From: an uncultured Methylococcaceae bacterium
GTDB taxonomy: Bacteria; Pseudomonadota; Gammaproteobacteria; Methylococcales; Methylomonadaceae
Length of the DNA: 33,638 bases
Direction: 5' to 3'
Assembly (NCBI GenBank): GCA_903945605.1
Contig: CAJAWH010000130.1
Span: 1-33,638, forward strand
The position numbers and the translations under genes are program-made. Below the pieces are notes generated by a model. It had not been told where the DNA came from, did no database searches, and saw only the letters and a program-made list of their open reading frames with translations. Positions 16,623 through 26,418 of this stretch are shown here, piece after piece. Each line of letters starts with the position of its first letter. Position 1 is the stretch's first letter.

Positions 16623-16859
16623 TCAACCGTGCACTGGCGAATCCACCCATTCATACAATTCAGTCAATGCCGGATCGCATTTACAGCAGCTGGTGCCGCA
16701 GGCCGTTTCTGGGCTAATGCGCCTAACTTGGCCTTTGCTGATCCATTTGCCCAACATGCCGCGCAGGGCATCGGCATCCACACCAAAATGGTTGACCAAA
16801 TCTTTTAGCGCGACACGCTGTTGTTGTTTAAGATAAAGCCGTAAATCTGACAAAATCAT
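16623..16859 (-). CDS. feoC: FeoC-like small iron-transport protein
   Basis: This 78-residue winged-helix protein has the FeoC pattern: an N-terminal helix-turn-helix (LSDLRLYLKQQQRVALKDLVNHFGVDADALRGML) and a cluster of four Cys in CGTSCCKCD, as in FeoC proteins that may hold an Fe-S cluster. In Enterobacteria FeoC binds and protects FeoB from proteolysis. The start ATG overlaps the feoB stop by 4 nt (ATGA), so it is the third gene of a coupled feoABC operon. Confidence 0.88.
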   Translation of the reverse strand: MILSDLRLYLKQQQRVALKDLVNHFGVDADALRGMLGKWISKGQVRRISPETACGTSCCKCDPALTELYEWVDSPVHG

Positions 16860-19186
16860 TCGTTAACTCCGTTAATGGTGGCCTGTTCTTGCCATTTGCC
16901 GGATAGCCAAAGCCCCGCCACCACCAACAGGAATGCAGTGCACAAGCCGCTAATCCACAGGACGGACAGTTGCGGGTGGCTGCTGTAAGTGGCAGTTTGG
17001 TAATACAGCGTGGCGGTCATAAAGGCCAGCCCCGTGGTCCAGAACAGCACAAAAATAGTCCAATTCAAATTGGTTTCGCGGTAAATGGCCGCAGTTGCCG
17101 CCACGCAGGGTGCGTACAGCAAGATGAACAGCAGATAGGCGAACGCGCCCGCTTGCCCGTCGAAACTGTCACGCATGGCATGGTAGGTGGCGGTATGCAC
17201 CGCTTGCTGGCTGGCGGCGGCGTTAAGGTCGCTTACCTCGCCGATGTCAAGACCTAACGGGTCGAGGAAATTATCGGCGACTTTTTTCAAATTATCGGGC
17301 ACGGTTTGGCAGGCATCCAGCAAGGCTTGTTTCAGGTCAAAAGCGCTTTGTGCCGTTTGCGGCGCGATATTAGCCCGCTGGCTGTACAAGGAGTCCAGCG
17401 TACCCACTACGGCTTCTTTAGCCAAAACGCCAGAAAAAATGCCCACTGTGGCGGGCCAGTTGTCGTTGGCAATGCCCATTGGCCGGAACAGCGGGGTAAG
17501 CCCTCTGCCAATCGTGCTTAATACTGATTTGTCGCTGTTTTCTTGGCCAAAACTGCCGTCAGTGCCTAGGGCATTGAGCACGTTCAACACCAAAACCATC
17601 GGTACGATCACTTTGCCAGCGTTAAACAGGAAGGCTTGTAGCCTATCCCAACTTCTTAGGCATACCCCGCTGAGTGTGGGCAGGTGGTAAGTGGGCAATT
17701 CCATGATGAAAGCGGATGTGCCGCCTTTAAATAAGGTGTGGCGCATAATCAGCCCGGTCATCAACGCCACCGCTATGCCTATTAGATACAAGCCAAACAC
17801 CAGATTTTGCCCGCCGACCGGAAAAAATGCGGCGGCGAACAATGCGTAAACCGGCAAGCGTGCGCCACACGACATGAACGGGTTCATCAGGTTGGTCAGG
17901 ATGCGGTCGCGGCGGTTTTCCAAGACACGGGTGGCCATAATGGCAGGCACATTGCAGCCAAAGCCCACAATCATTGGCACAAACGATTTGCCCGGCAAGC
18001 CGATCACCCGCATCAGGCGATCGACCACAAAAGCGGCGCGGGCCATGTAGCCGGAATCTTCCAAAGCTGATAAAAACAGGAACAAGAAGCCCACGATGGG
18101 AATAAAGGTGGCGACCACTTGGATGCCGCTGCCGACCCCACGCGCCAGCAAGGCAGTTAGCCAAACAGGGCTGTGCCAATCTGCCAGCAGTTGGCCCAGA
18201 CCATCCACCAGCAAGGCGCCGACCGTTTGGTCAAAAAAATCCACAAAGGCACTGCCAAAATTGATGGTGAACATGAACATGCTGTACATCACCAACAAAA
18301 AAATCGGTATCCCCAAAAAGCGGTTGAGCACAATGGCATCAATTTTTTCTGTGGTGTGCCTGCTGACTTCGTTCAGTTTGCACACACAGGTTTGCGTCAG
18401 TTGGTTGACGAAACCGTAGCGGGCATCCGCTGCAAGGATGTCAATTTCATCATCCGTGGCCTGTTCCACTTGTTGTTGTAACTGGGTCACGTTGGCTAGT
18501 AGCGAGGTGTCCGCCGCCATTTCTTTAGCCAGTGTGTCATTTTCCAACAAGCGCAAAGCCAGCCAGCGGCGGTCGCAGGGTGGTAGTTTGGCAACGTGGC
18601 TTAGCTGTTGGCATAGCCCATTAATGGCGCTTTCCAAAGCGGGTGGGTAATAAATGGTCGCGGTGGGGATGGGTTTGTCCACCACTGCCGCTTGCACGGC
18701 TTGTTTTAGGTGTTCAATGCCATTTTTTCTGGCGGCGGACAAGGAGACCACCGGACAGCCCAGTTGTTGCGCCAAATAGTCGGCATCAATTTTAATGCCG
18801 CGCTGTTTGACCACATCCATCATATTAAGCGCGACAATCATGGGTACGCGCATTTCCAGCAATTGTGAGGTCAGGTAAAGGTTGCGTTCAATGTTGGAGG
18901 CATCAACAATATTAATGATAAGGTCCGCAGCCTTTGAGGCCACATAGTCCCGCGCCACTTTTTCATCCAGCGATACGCTGTCATCGGAAGACTCCAGCGA
19001 ATAAGTGCCGGGCAAATCGACCAAATCCACATTGCTGCCGCCATAGCTGTAATGGCCGGTTTTTTTTTCCACGGTCACGCCGGGCCAGTTGCCGACATGC
19101 TGTTTGGAGCCGGTCAATGCGTTAAATAACGTGGTTTTACCGCAATTGGGGTTGCCCACCACACCCACGGTAAAATGGGCGGTCAT
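16856..19186 (-). CDS. feoB: Ferrous iron transporter FeoB
   Basis: FeoB imports Fe(II) through the inner membrane. At 776 residues it has full family length. The N-terminal G-domain shows G1 GNPNCGKTTLF, G3 DLPGTYSL and G4 NMMD. A helical linker follows, then the membrane region with two Gate motifs: GFGCNVPAIMATRVLENRRDR and SCGARLPVY. Several hydrophobic helices run to the C-terminus. It overlaps feoA and feoC by 4 nt each, so the three products are made together. Transcription is probably repressed by Fur when iron is sufficient (see 19467). Confidence 0.97.
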   Translation of the reverse strand: MTAHFTVGVVGNPNCGKTTLFNALTGSKQHVGNWPGVTVEKKTGHYSYGGSNVDLVDLPGTYSLESSDDSVSLDEKVARDYVASKAADLIINIVDASNIERNLYLTSQLLEMRVPMIVALNMMDVVKQRGIKIDADYLAQQLGCPVVSLSAARKNGIEHLKQAVQAAVVDKPIPTATIYYPPALESAINGLCQQLSHVAKLPPCDRRWLALRLLENDTLAKEMAADTSLLANVTQLQQQVEQATDDEIDILAADARYGFVNQLTQTCVCKLNEVSRHTTEKIDAIVLNRFLGIPIFLLVMYSMFMFTINFGSAFVDFFDQTVGALLVDGLGQLLADWHSPVWLTALLARGVGSGIQVVATFIPIVGFLFLFLSALEDSGYMARAAFVVDRLMRVIGLPGKSFVPMIVGFGCNVPAIMATRVLENRRDRILTNLMNPFMSCGARLPVYALFAAAFFPVGGQNLVFGLYLIGIAVALMTGLIMRHTLFKGGTSAFIMELPTYHLPTLSGVCLRSWDRLQAFLFNAGKVIVPMVLVLNVLNALGTDGSFGQENSDKSVLSTIGRGLTPLFRPMGIANDNWPATVGIFSGVLAKEAVVGTLDSLYSQRANIAPQTAQSAFDLKQALLDACQTVPDNLKKVADNFLDPLGLDIGEVSDLNAAASQQAVHTATYHAMRDSFDGQAGAFAYLLFILLYAPCVAATAAIYRETNLNWTIFVLFWTTGLAFMTATLYYQTATYSSHPQLSVLWISGLCTAFLLVVAGLWLSGKWQEQATINGVNE

Positions 19187-19419
19187 GCTTGTCTCTCAAG
19201 CATCAGGCTGGCGGCTTCATCTTTGCGTAAGGTCAGGGCAAAACCGCGCAGTTTGATTTCCACCGGGTCGCCCATGGGTGCGAAGCGGGTGACGCTAAAC
19301 TGGGTGCCGGGTGTCAGGCCCATTGCCAACAGGCGTTTCCGGTAAGCTTTTCCGGCAGGGACAAATCCGGTGATGGTTGCCAAATCACCTACTGCAAGTT
19401 GTTTAAAATTGATAGCCAT
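19183..19419 (-). CDS. feoA: FeoA ferrous iron transport protein
   Basis: This 78-residue cytosolic protein has the SH3-like FeoA fold (LAVGDLATITGFVPAGKAYRKRLLAMGLTPGTQF... EIKLRGFALTLRKDEAASL). FeoA is needed for FeoB activity, probably by binding its cytoplasmic part. It is the first gene of the feoABC operon and has a GAGG ribosome site. A Fur-like site lies ~50 bp upstream of its ATG. Confidence 0.95.
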   Translation of the reverse strand: MAINFKQLAVGDLATITGFVPAGKAYRKRLLAMGLTPGTQFSVTRFAPMGDPVEIKLRGFALTLRKDEAASLMLERQA

Positions 19420-19466
19420 GTGCTTGCCTCGTCATTTAACCAAAAATTAACACTATTAAGACTGAT

Positions 19467-19481
19467 CAATAATCATTCTCA
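19467..19481 (-). promoter_or_regulatory. Fur-box-like operator of feoABC
   Basis: On the minus strand TGAGAATGATTATTG fits the 7-1-7 Fur consensus TGATAATnATTATCA at 11 of 14 positions. It is about 50 bp before feoA in an AT-rich promoter region. Iron control of feo by Fur is well established in related bacteria. Confidence 0.65.
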
Positions 19482-19607
19482 TTAAGAAAAAGTATACAAC
19501 TTGGCGTAATTAATACAAGGAAATTTTGTTGGCGTGGGTTGCGGGTAATCGATGGTGCAAAGGGCATTGCACAACAGGATGCGGTGGTTGATTTTAGGCG
19601 GGGGGGT

Positions 19608-20618
19608 TCAACATCCTACTAAGCTATCCATAGCCCAACGCGGATAAGCCGCTATCGCCAAGCCCTCATGCTGCCCCGCCAACAACCGCTGGCAACCGGC
19701 ATAAGCAATCATTGCCCCGTTATCGGTACAAAACTCTGGCCTAGGGAAATACAGTTGGGCTTTTGTTTTGTCTGCCATAGCCGCCAGTGTGCTGCGGATA
19801 TGCTGGTTGGCACTTACCCCGCCCGCCACGACAAGGCGCTGCAAACCGGTTTGCTCCAATGCCCGTTTGCATTTGATCGCCAAGGTGTCGGCCACTGCGC
19901 TTTGGAAGGCGGCGGCAATGTCCGCGTGGCTTTGCCAACTGCCATCACAGGCATTGACCGTGTTCAAGGCAAAAGTTTTAAGGCCGCTAAAACTAAAATC
20001 CAGACCCGGGCGGTCAGTCATCGGGCGCGGAAATTTAAAATCAGGTTTGCCGTGTGCCGCCAACGCCGACAGCTTTGGCCCGCCCGGATAGCCCAAACCC
20101 AATAATTTGGCGGTTTTATCAAATGCCTCGCCCGCCGCATCATCCAGCGACTCGCCCAGCAAATGGTAACGGCCGACCCCCTGCACATTGACCAATAGGG
20201 TATGTCCGCCAGAAATCAGCAGCGCCACAAAAGGGAAGGGCGGCGGATTGGCTTCCAGCATCGGGGCCAACAAATGCCCCTCCATGTGATGCACGGCAAT
20301 GGCGGGGATTTGCCACGCCCAAGCCAAGCTTCTGGCGGTGGTGGCGCCGACCAGCAACGCCCCCATCAGTCCCGGTCCGGCGGTGTAGGCAATGCCATCA
20401 ATGGCGCTGCCCGCCAATTGGCATTCTTGCAGCAATTGCCTGACCAAAGGCAGCAATTTGCGGACGTGGTCGCGTGATGCCAGCTCCGGCACCACCCCGC
20501 CATATTCGCTATGCATGTCGATTTGGCTATACAATAGGTGGTGGACAAGGCCTTTTTGGGCATGGTACAAGCCGAGGCCGGTTTCGTCACAAGAGGTTTC
20601 TATGCCTAGAACGTACAT
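19608..20618 (-). CDS. tsaD: tRNA N6-threonylcarbamoyladenosine transferase TsaD
   Basis: TsaD transfers the threonylcarbamoyl group to A37 of ANN-decoding tRNAs, with TsaB and TsaE. From the ATG at 20618 it is 336 residues, the usual size. The frame extends 13 codons upstream, but relatives start at [14 protein letters not shown]. The ASKHA fold is evident: [14 protein letters not shown], the metal-binding HHMEGH, SGGHTLL, and [10 protein letters not shown] near the C-terminus. It diverges from rpsU, a common arrangement in Gammaproteobacteria, and its start lies 8 bp from the rpsU -35 box. Confidence 0.96.
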   Translation of the reverse strand: MYVLGIETSCDETGLGLYHAQKGLVHHLLYSQIDMHSEYGGVVPELASRDHVRKLLPLVRQLLQECQLAGSAIDGIAYTAGPGLMGALLVGATTARSLAWAWQIPAIAVHHMEGHLLAPMLEANPPPFPFVALLISGGHTLLVNVQGVGRYHLLGESLDDAAGEAFDKTAKLLGLGYPGGPKLSALAAHGKPDFKFPRPMTDRPGLDFSFSGLKTFALNTVNACDGSWQSHADIAAAFQSAVADTLAIKCKRALEQTGLQRLVVAGGVSANQHIRSTLAAMADKTKAQLYFPRPEFCTDNGAMIAYAGCQRLLAGQHEGLAIAAYPRWAMDSLVGC

Positions 20619-20625
20619 TGAGTTT

Positions 20626-20654
20626 TTGAAATTTGCGGAAAGAAAGCGTATAAT
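20626..20654 (+). promoter_or_regulatory. Promoter of the rpsU-yqeY-dnaG-rpoD operon
   Basis: TTGAAA (20626-20631, 5/6) and a perfect TATAAT (20649-20654) are 17 nt apart. The predicted start near 20661 gives a leader of about 80 nt before rpsU. Confidence 0.75.
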
Positions 20655-20739
20655 CACTGGTTATTTTTGTTAAGTAGGCAAAAGTACTTTTTTTAAACTT
20701 ATAACCCTTTTTAGATATTAACATGGTTGGATCACTATA

Positions 20740-20973
20740 ATGCCGTCAGTAAAAATTAAAGAAAACGAACCTTTCGATATTGCCATTCGCCGTTTCAAAC
20801 GCGCTTGTGAAAAAGCAGGTGTATTGGCTGAAGTGCGTCGCCGTGAGTTTTATGAAAAACCAACGGCAGAACGTAAACGTAAAGGTGCTGCGGCTGTCAA
20901 ACGACACTTGAAAAAACTGGCCCGCGAACGTTATGCATTGAAAAACCTGCGTCGTGGCCGTCCTGCACAATAA
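20740..20973 (+). CDS. rpsU: Small ribosomal subunit protein bS21
   Basis: This 77-residue basic protein matches bS21 almost residue by residue over most of its length ([56 protein letters not shown]). The C-terminal tail is a few residues longer than in E. coli (71). bS21 sits near the anti-Shine-Dalgarno end of 16S rRNA and helps start translation. It is the first gene of the macromolecular synthesis operon and is only 3 nt from yqeY. Confidence 0.97.
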   Translation: MPSVKIKENEPFDIAIRRFKRACEKAGVLAEVRRREFYEKPTAERKRKGAAAVKRHLKKLARERYALKNLRRGRPAQ

Positions 20974-20976
20974 GCT

Positions 20977-21426
20977 ATGGCATCGTTAACCGATCAGATC
21001 AAAGACCAAATGAAAACGGCCATGAAGGCCGGTGACAAGGGTAGGTTGGGCGTTATCCGCCTCATCCTGTCCGCCATCAAACAGGTCGAAGTGGATGAGC
21101 GCATAGTGTTGGATGACGCGCGCGTGATCACCGTGCTTAACAAGATGCTTAAGCAACGCCGCGAATCCATCCGGCAATTTGCCGAAGCGGGGCGTACCGA
21201 TTTGGTGGCTGTGGAAGAGGCCGAAGTGCTGGTTATCCAAGACTTTCTGCCACAATCCCTTAGCGAGGCGGAAATTGATGGTTTGGTGGCGGAGGCCATT
21301 GCCGAATCAGCCGCCCAAACAGCCAAGGATATGGGTAAGGTAATGGCCTTGGTCAAAGCCAAAGCCCAAGGGCTGGCTGATATGTCAGTGGTCAGCGCCA
21401 AGATCAAGGCCGCCTTGGCAGACTAA
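20977..21426 (+). CDS. yqeY: GatB/YqeY-domain protein
   Basis: A 149-residue helical protein of the YqeY family (LTDQIKDQMKTAMKAGDKGRLGVIRLILSAIKQ; later DFLPQSLSEAEIDGLVAEAI and DMGKVMALVKAKAQGLADMS). The domain equals the tail domain of GatB, which contacts tRNA in the amidotransferase. The stand-alone protein's role is not settled. It is fixed between rpsU and dnaG in many Gammaproteobacteria such as Pseudomonas, as here, and is co-transcribed with them. Confidence 0.92.
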   Translation: MASLTDQIKDQMKTAMKAGDKGRLGVIRLILSAIKQVEVDERIVLDDARVITVLNKMLKQRRESIRQFAEAGRTDLVAVEEAEVLVIQDFLPQSLSEAEIDGLVAEAIAESAAQTAKDMGKVMALVKAKAQGLADMSVVSAKIKAALAD

Positions 21427-21449
21427 GCCAGCCGGTCGGCAATTCCCCC

Positions 21450-23183
21450 ATGTCCGGCGGTAAAATTCCACGTGAATTTATTGACGAATTGCTAAGTCGG
21501 GTCGATATTGTCGATCTGATAGATTCGCAAGTGCCTCTAAAGAAAACGGGCGCCAACTATGTTGCCCGTTGTCCTTTCCACACCGAAAAAACCCCTAGCT
21601 TTTCCGTCAACAGGACAAAGCAATTTTTCCATTGTTTTGGCTGTGGGGCGAGTGGCAATGCAATTGGCTTCATCATGGATTATCGGCATTTGGACTTTGT
21701 CGAAGCCATAGAAGATTTGGCCGATTTCCTCGGTGTCGAGGTGCCGCGCGAAACCGATTATCCAGCCGCGCCAAACAAAGCTAATCTGACTGCGTTATAT
21801 CAACTGACCGGACAAGTTGCCGCCTATTATGTGCAACAATTGCGTGCCGGTGCTGACGGCAAAAAAGCGGCGGACTACTTAAAGTCGCGTGGTATCAGCA
21901 GCGAATGTGCCCACGAATTCATGCTTGGCTACGCGCCTGACGAATGGCAAGCCTTGGCGGGCCGCTTTGACCCGTTACTGTTGCAGGAAGCAGGGCTGGT
22001 GGTCAGCAAAGACAATGGCCGTGCTTATGACCGCTTCCGGCAGCGCATTATGTACCCGATACGGGACAAGCGTGGCAGGGTGGTCGGATTTGGTGGCAGG
22101 GTGCTGGATGATAGTCTGCCCAAGTACCTCAACTCACCCGAAACGGTGTTATTCCACAAAGGCCGTCAAGTTTACGGTTTGTACGAACTGCTGCAAAAAC
22201 AGGCCAAGCCGGAGCGGCTATTGGTTGTTGAGGGTTACATGGATGTCATTTCCTTGTCCCAACAGGGCATCGGTTATGCGGTCGGCGTGTTGGGCACTGC
22301 TGCGACGGCGGCGCATCTCGATCTGTTGTTCCGGTTCACCCCCGAATTGGTGTTTTGTTTTGATGGCGACCGTGCCGGGCGCGAAGCGGCTTGGCGGGTC
22401 ATGGAAGCGGTGTTTCCCAGCTTAAAAGAGGGGCGGCAAGTGCGGATTATGCTGTTGCCACAAAACTTTGACCCCGATGCCTTGGTGCGCCATGAAGGTG
22501 CTGAGCAATTTGCCGGGCGCATCAAAAACGCACAAACCCTATCCGAATATTTTTTTGGGCAAATTGCCGAAGAACTCAACCTTAATGTCACTGAGGGTAG
22601 GGCGCAACTGATCGACAAAGCTAAGCCCTATTTGGACAAGCTGCCCGAAGGCGTGTTCAAGTCATTGATGTTTGCCAAACTCAAAAGTTTGTCTGGTTCG
22701 GTCGCGGTGGGTTATTTGGAAAACCAGACCAAACAGCACGCCCCCGCCAAGGGGCTGGGGCTATTGCCCGATAACGGCCGCTTATCCTCGGTGCGGGTGG
22801 CTATGGCACTGTTATTGCAGAAGCCTGGTTTAGTGACCAAGGTCGCTGCCAAAAATGTCGCTTGGAATACCTTGGGTTTTCCGGGTTGCGGGCTGTTTGA
22901 CAGCATGACCCAGCTTATGCTGCAGAAAAAACCTGCCAACGCAGCGGTTTTGCTCGAGTATTACCGGGACACACCGGAAGAAAAAACCATCCGTGCCTTG
23001 GCCTTTCTTGACTTGTATATTGCCGAAGAACGGATTGATGAGGTGTTTGATGATGCGCTGTCCAAGCTATTGGAACAGGCCAACGAATTGCAGATAGAGC
23101 AACTACTGGCCAAGGAAAGGTCGCATGGGCTGGATGGCCCGGAAAAAGAGCGGCTACGCGGGTTGTTGGCTAAAAAACATTAA
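21450..23183 (+). CDS. dnaG: DNA primase
   Basis: DnaG makes the RNA primers for replication. The 577-residue protein starts MSGGKIPREFIDELLSRVDIVDLI. The zinc-binding domain has C41, H44, C62 and C65 (CPFHTEKTPSF, HCFGCGASGN). The catalytic TOPRIM core shows VVEGYMDVISL and VFCFDGDRAGREAAWR with its metal-binding acids. The C-terminal ~150 residues are the helical domain that binds the DnaB helicase. It lies 23 nt downstream of yqeY; translation probably follows from the same transcript. Confidence 0.97.
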   Translation: MSGGKIPREFIDELLSRVDIVDLIDSQVPLKKTGANYVARCPFHTEKTPSFSVNRTKQFFHCFGCGASGNAIGFIMDYRHLDFVEAIEDLADFLGVEVPRETDYPAAPNKANLTALYQLTGQVAAYYVQQLRAGADGKKAADYLKSRGISSECAHEFMLGYAPDEWQALAGRFDPLLLQEAGLVVSKDNGRAYDRFRQRIMYPIRDKRGRVVGFGGRVLDDSLPKYLNSPETVLFHKGRQVYGLYELLQKQAKPERLLVVEGYMDVISLSQQGIGYAVGVLGTAATAAHLDLLFRFTPELVFCFDGDRAGREAAWRVMEAVFPSLKEGRQVRIMLLPQNFDPDALVRHEGAEQFAGRIKNAQTLSEYFFGQIAEELNLNVTEGRAQLIDKAKPYLDKLPEGVFKSLMFAKLKSLSGSVAVGYLENQTKQHAPAKGLGLLPDNGRLSSVRVAMALLLQKPGLVTKVAAKNVAWNTLGFPGCGLFDSMTQLMLQKKPANAAVLLEYYRDTPEEKTIRALAFLDLYIAEERIDEVFDDALSKLLEQANELQIEQLLAKERSHGLDGPEKERLRGLLAKKH

Positions 23184-23212
23184 TGCAAAACACCAAAAAT
23201 ATATAGTATAAT
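23184..23212 (+). promoter_or_regulatory. Internal rpoD promoter candidate
   Basis: A perfect TATAAT (23207-23212) follows the dnaG stop. The -35 at 17 nt (TGCAAA, 23184-23189) is poor at 3/6. The gap to rpoD is 76 nt with GC-rich sequence that could fold. Separate promoters for rpoD are known in this operon in E. coli. Confidence 0.4.
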
Positions 23213-23259
23213 CTACGGTTAGGCGCGGTTGAAGCCTCGTGGTGCGCTACAGAGAGTGA

Positions 23260-25077
23260 ATGATGAATCAAGAACAACAACAGTCCCAGCTTAAGCAACT
23301 GATTGCAAAGGGTAAAGTCCAAGGTTACCTCACCTATGCCGAGGTTAACGACCACTTGCCCAGTGATATTGCCGATCCCGAACAAATTGAAGAGATCATA
23401 GGCTGGATCAATGACATGGGCATTCAGGTCTACGAAGTGGCACCTGATGAAGACTCCCTGATCAGTGATTCCATGACCGTCAGCAGCGATGATGAAGACG
23501 CCGAGGAAGTGGCGGCTTTGGCTTCGGTTGACAGTGAATTTGGCCGGACAACCGACCCTGTGCGTATGTACATGCGCGAGATGGGTTCAGTGGAGCTGCT
23601 GACCCGTGCCGACGAACTTAAAATAGCCAAGCGCATCGAAGAAGGCCAACAACAATTGGTCAAAGCCATATCCCGCTCTTGCGTGGTGGTGGAAGATTTT
23701 TTACAATCCTTCGACAGTATATCGGGTGAAGAAGGCTCTATCCGCCTGACCGACCTGTTCTCAGGTTTTGTCGATTTGTCCGAGCCAGGTGACTTGATTG
23801 CCAGCCAAGTGATCAGCGAAACCATAGACGAAGCCCCAGCGGTCGAAGACGAACTGAAGGGCATCAATCCCGAAGAAGTCAAAGCCAAGGTGGATGCCTT
23901 GCGCAAACAGCTTAAAGCGGCTTCCTTGGCCATTAAAAAAAGCCATTACACCAGTGAACGGGCAGAAAAAGCATTCGATCAACTGGCGGCGTTGTTCATG
24001 GAGTTCAAATGGACACCGCAGTATTTGAAAAAACTGACGGCCATCATCCCCAAAGGCATTGCCCGGGTACGTGAACAAGAAAAAATTGTGATGGAAATTT
24101 TCCTCAAACATGGGAAAATGCCCCGCAAAGACTTTATCGAGTCGTTCACTGGCAACGAATCCAACAGCACGTGGTTGGATGGTCACTTGGATGTCAACGG
24201 CAGCCGCTATGCAGAACTGCTAAAGCCCTTTGAAAAAGAGCTGAGAAAAGCCCAAAAGACACTGGCTGAAATAGAGTCCGAATACGGCTTGACCATCAGT
24301 GGCCTAAAAGACATCAACCGGCGCATGTCCATTGGCGAAGCCAAAGCACGGCGGGCGAAAAAGGAAATGATAGAAGCCAATTTAAGGCTGGTCATCTCCA
24401 TAGCCAAAAAATACACCAACCGTGGCTTGCAATTTTTGGACTTGATCCAAGAAGGCAACATCGGTTTAATGAAAGCAGTGGACAAATTTGAATACCGTCG
24501 TGGTTATAAATTTTCAACTTATGCCACGTGGTGGATTCGGCAGGCGATCACCCGCTCCATTGCGGATCAGGCCAGGACTATCCGTATTCCTGTGCACATG
24601 ATTGAGACCATTAACAAGCTCAACCGCATTTCCAGGCAAATATTGCAGGAATTGGGCCGCGAAGCCACCCCTGAAGAATTGGCCGAGCGTATGGAAATGC
24701 CTGAGGACAAAGTGCGTAAAGTGCTGAAAATCGCCAAAGAGCCGATTTCTATGGAGACGCCCATAGGCGATGACGAAGACTCCCATTTGGGTGACTTCAT
24801 CGAAGATGCCAAAGTGCTGTCGCCAGTGGAGGCGGCCACTATAGCGGGTCTGCGCGAATCCACCCAAAATGTGCTGGCGGGTCTCACCGCACGCGAAGCC
24901 AAAGTGCTGCGTATGCGTTTTGGCATTAACATGAACACCGACCACACCTTGGAAGAAGTCGGCAAACAATTTGATGTGACCCGAGAGCGCATCCGTCAAA
25001 TTGAAGCCAAAGCCTTAAGGAAACTTAGGCATCCTTCCCGCTCCGAACAGCTTAGGTGTTTTTTGGAAGGTGAATAA
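23260..25077 (+). CDS. rpoD: RNA polymerase primary sigma factor (sigma-70)
   Basis: The 605-residue protein is the housekeeping sigma factor. Region 1.1 is present ([21 protein letters not shown]). Region 1.2 holds [18 protein letters not shown], and an acidic non-conserved spacer follows. Region 2 carries [60 protein letters not shown]. Region 4 ends with [30 protein letters not shown]. Two adjacent ATG codons (23260 and 23263) could both serve as start. It closes the rpsU-yqeY-dnaG-rpoD operon, and a tRNA follows only 14 nt after its stop. Confidence 0.97.
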   Translation: MMNQEQQQSQLKQLIAKGKVQGYLTYAEVNDHLPSDIADPEQIEEIIGWINDMGIQVYEVAPDEDSLISDSMTVSSDDEDAEEVAALASVDSEFGRTTDPVRMYMREMGSVELLTRADELKIAKRIEEGQQQLVKAISRSCVVVEDFLQSFDSISGEEGSIRLTDLFSGFVDLSEPGDLIASQVISETIDEAPAVEDELKGINPEEVKAKVDALRKQLKAASLAIKKSHYTSERAEKAFDQLAALFMEFKWTPQYLKKLTAIIPKGIARVREQEKIVMEIFLKHGKMPRKDFIESFTGNESNSTWLDGHLDVNGSRYAELLKPFEKELRKAQKTLAEIESEYGLTISGLKDINRRMSIGEAKARRAKKEMIEANLRLVISIAKKYTNRGLQFLDLIQEGNIGLMKAVDKFEYRRGYKFSTYATWWIRQAITRSIADQARTIRIPVHMIETINKLNRISRQILQELGREATPEELAERMEMPEDKVRKVLKIAKEPISMETPIGDDEDSHLGDFIEDAKVLSPVEAATIAGLRESTQNVLAGLTAREAKVLRMRFGINMNTDHTLEEVGKQFDVTRERIRQIEAKALRKLRHPSRSEQLRCFLEGE

Positions 25078-25091
25078 ACAATCACAAAAAG

Positions 25092-25168
25092 GGGCCATTA
25101 GCTCAGTTGGTTAGAGCGTCCGACTCATAATCGGCAGGTCGTAGGTTCAAGTCCTACATGGCCCACCA
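25092..25168 (+). tRNA. ileX: tRNA with CAU anticodon, probably tRNA-Ile2
   Basis: The 77-nt cloverleaf folds well: acceptor GGGCCAT / ATGGCCC, D-arm GCTC / GAGC, anticodon loop CTCATAA, T-arm GTAGG / CCTAC, with CCA encoded. The anticodon CAU could mean elongator Met or Ile2 (lysidine-modified). The acceptor pairs C4-G69 and C5-G68 and the stem CGA-CTCATAA-TCG match Ile2 and differ from the E. coli elongator Met tRNA. There is a T27-C43 mismatch at the top of the anticodon stem. It is not an initiator, since the three G-C pairs typical of tRNA-fMet are absent. Confidence 0.9.
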
Positions 25169-25181
25169 TACCAATTCTTAG

Positions 25182-25201
25182 GGCTGCTTATGCAGCCTTT
25201 T
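25182..25201 (+). terminator. Intrinsic terminator after the tRNA
   Basis: Stem GGCTGC / GCAGCC with a TTAT loop is followed by TTTT. It begins 14 nt after the tRNA CCA end and ends transcription of the rpoD-tRNA unit before metK. Confidence 0.75.
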
Positions 25202-25237
25202 GTCTATCTGGATTTTATTTTTATACGAGGCAGGAAC

Positions 25238-26398
25238 ATGAGCAAAAACTTCATTTTCACATCAGAATCCGTTTCCGAAGGCCATCCCGACAAAGTGGCC
25301 GATCAAATTTCTGATGCCGTTTTGGATGCTTTGTTGGCACAAGACCCCAAATCACGGGTTGCTTGCGAAACACTGGTCAAAACCGGCATGGTTGTTTTGG
25401 CAGGGGAAATCACCACCAATGCTTGGGTGGATATGGAAGCCTTGGTGCGTAAAGTGGTCTGCGACATTGGCTACGACAACGGCGAAATTGGTTTTGACGG
25501 GCAAAGCTGCGCCGTGCTGAACGCTATTGGCAAGCAATCAGCCGATATAGCCATGGGTGTTGACGAAAATGAAGGGCACGAACAAGGTGCTGGCGACCAA
25601 GGCCTCATGTTCGGTTATGCCAGCAACGAGACCGACGTGTTCATGCCCGCCCCCATCACCTATTCGCACTTGTTGGTCAAGCGCCAAGCCGAAGTCCGTA
25701 AAAACAAAACGTTGCCTTGGCTGCGCCCCGATGCCAAAAGCCAAATCACTTTCCGCTATGAAGACAGCAAGCCGGTGGCTATTGATGCAGTGGTGCTGTC
25801 CACCCAGCATTCACCGGAAATCAGCCCAAAAGCGCTCTATGAAGCGGTCATGGATGACATCATTCTGCATGTGCTGCCTAAAGAGTGGCTGCATAAAGAC
25901 ACCAAATACTTTATCAACCCAACCGGTCAATTTATCATTGGTGGGCCGGTGGGCGATTGTGGCTTGACCGGCAGAAAAATCATCGTAGACTCATACGGCG
26001 GTATGGCACGGCATGGTGGCGGCGCGTTCTCCGGTAAAGACCCCTCAAAAGTTGACCGTTCAGCCGCTTACATGGCACGCTATGTCGCCAAAAACATTGT
26101 TGCCGCTGAATTGGCGGAACGCTGTGAAATCCAAGTATCTTATGCCATTGGAGTTGCCGAACCGACCTCCATCAGCGTGGAAACCTTCGGCACTGGCAAA
26201 CTGGGCGAAGACCGCTTGGTGCAAATCGTCAGGGATACCTTTGACCTGCGTCCGAAAGGTCTGATCGCCATGTTGGACTTACTGAAACCAATCTACCAGC
26301 CCACTGCTTCTTATGGTCATTTTGGCCGTACCGAAGACACGTTCAGCTGGGAAAAAACCGACAAAGTCGACGCTTTAAAAGCCGCAGCTGGCATTTAA
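25238..26398 (+). CDS. metK: S-adenosylmethionine synthetase
   Basis: MetK makes S-adenosylmethionine from methionine and ATP. I start at ATG 25238, which has an AGGCAGGA ribosome site and gives 386 residues beginning [19 protein letters not shown]; the open frame upstream crosses the terminator. Family motifs are complete: [17 protein letters not shown], the ATP-binding [31 protein letters not shown] and [10 protein letters not shown]. It is 20 nt upstream of ahcY, so synthesis and recycling of the methyl donor are transcribed together. Confidence 0.97.
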   Translation: MSKNFIFTSESVSEGHPDKVADQISDAVLDALLAQDPKSRVACETLVKTGMVVLAGEITTNAWVDMEALVRKVVCDIGYDNGEIGFDGQSCAVLNAIGKQSADIAMGVDENEGHEQGAGDQGLMFGYASNETDVFMPAPITYSHLLVKRQAEVRKNKTLPWLRPDAKSQITFRYEDSKPVAIDAVVLSTQHSPEISPKALYEAVMDDIILHVLPKEWLHKDTKYFINPTGQFIIGGPVGDCGLTGRKIIVDSYGGMARHGGGAFSGKDPSKVDRSAAYMARYVAKNIVAAELAERCEIQVSYAIGVAEPTSISVETFGTGKLGEDRLVQIVRDTFDLRPKGLIAMLDLLKPIYQPTASYGHFGRTEDTFSWEKTDKVDALKAAAGI

Positions 26399-26418
26399 TC
26401 TCTTACAGGATCACATAA

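Noticed and set aside
25092-25168. Integration site of a mobile element in the tRNA
   Set aside because: The tRNA is complete, followed by a normal terminator and metK, with no integrase or repeated 3' end nearby.
25206-25237. Promoter directly before metK (TTGTCT ... TATACG)
   Set aside because: Spacing is 16 nt with weak boxes and would start transcription within the ribosome site; not convincing.
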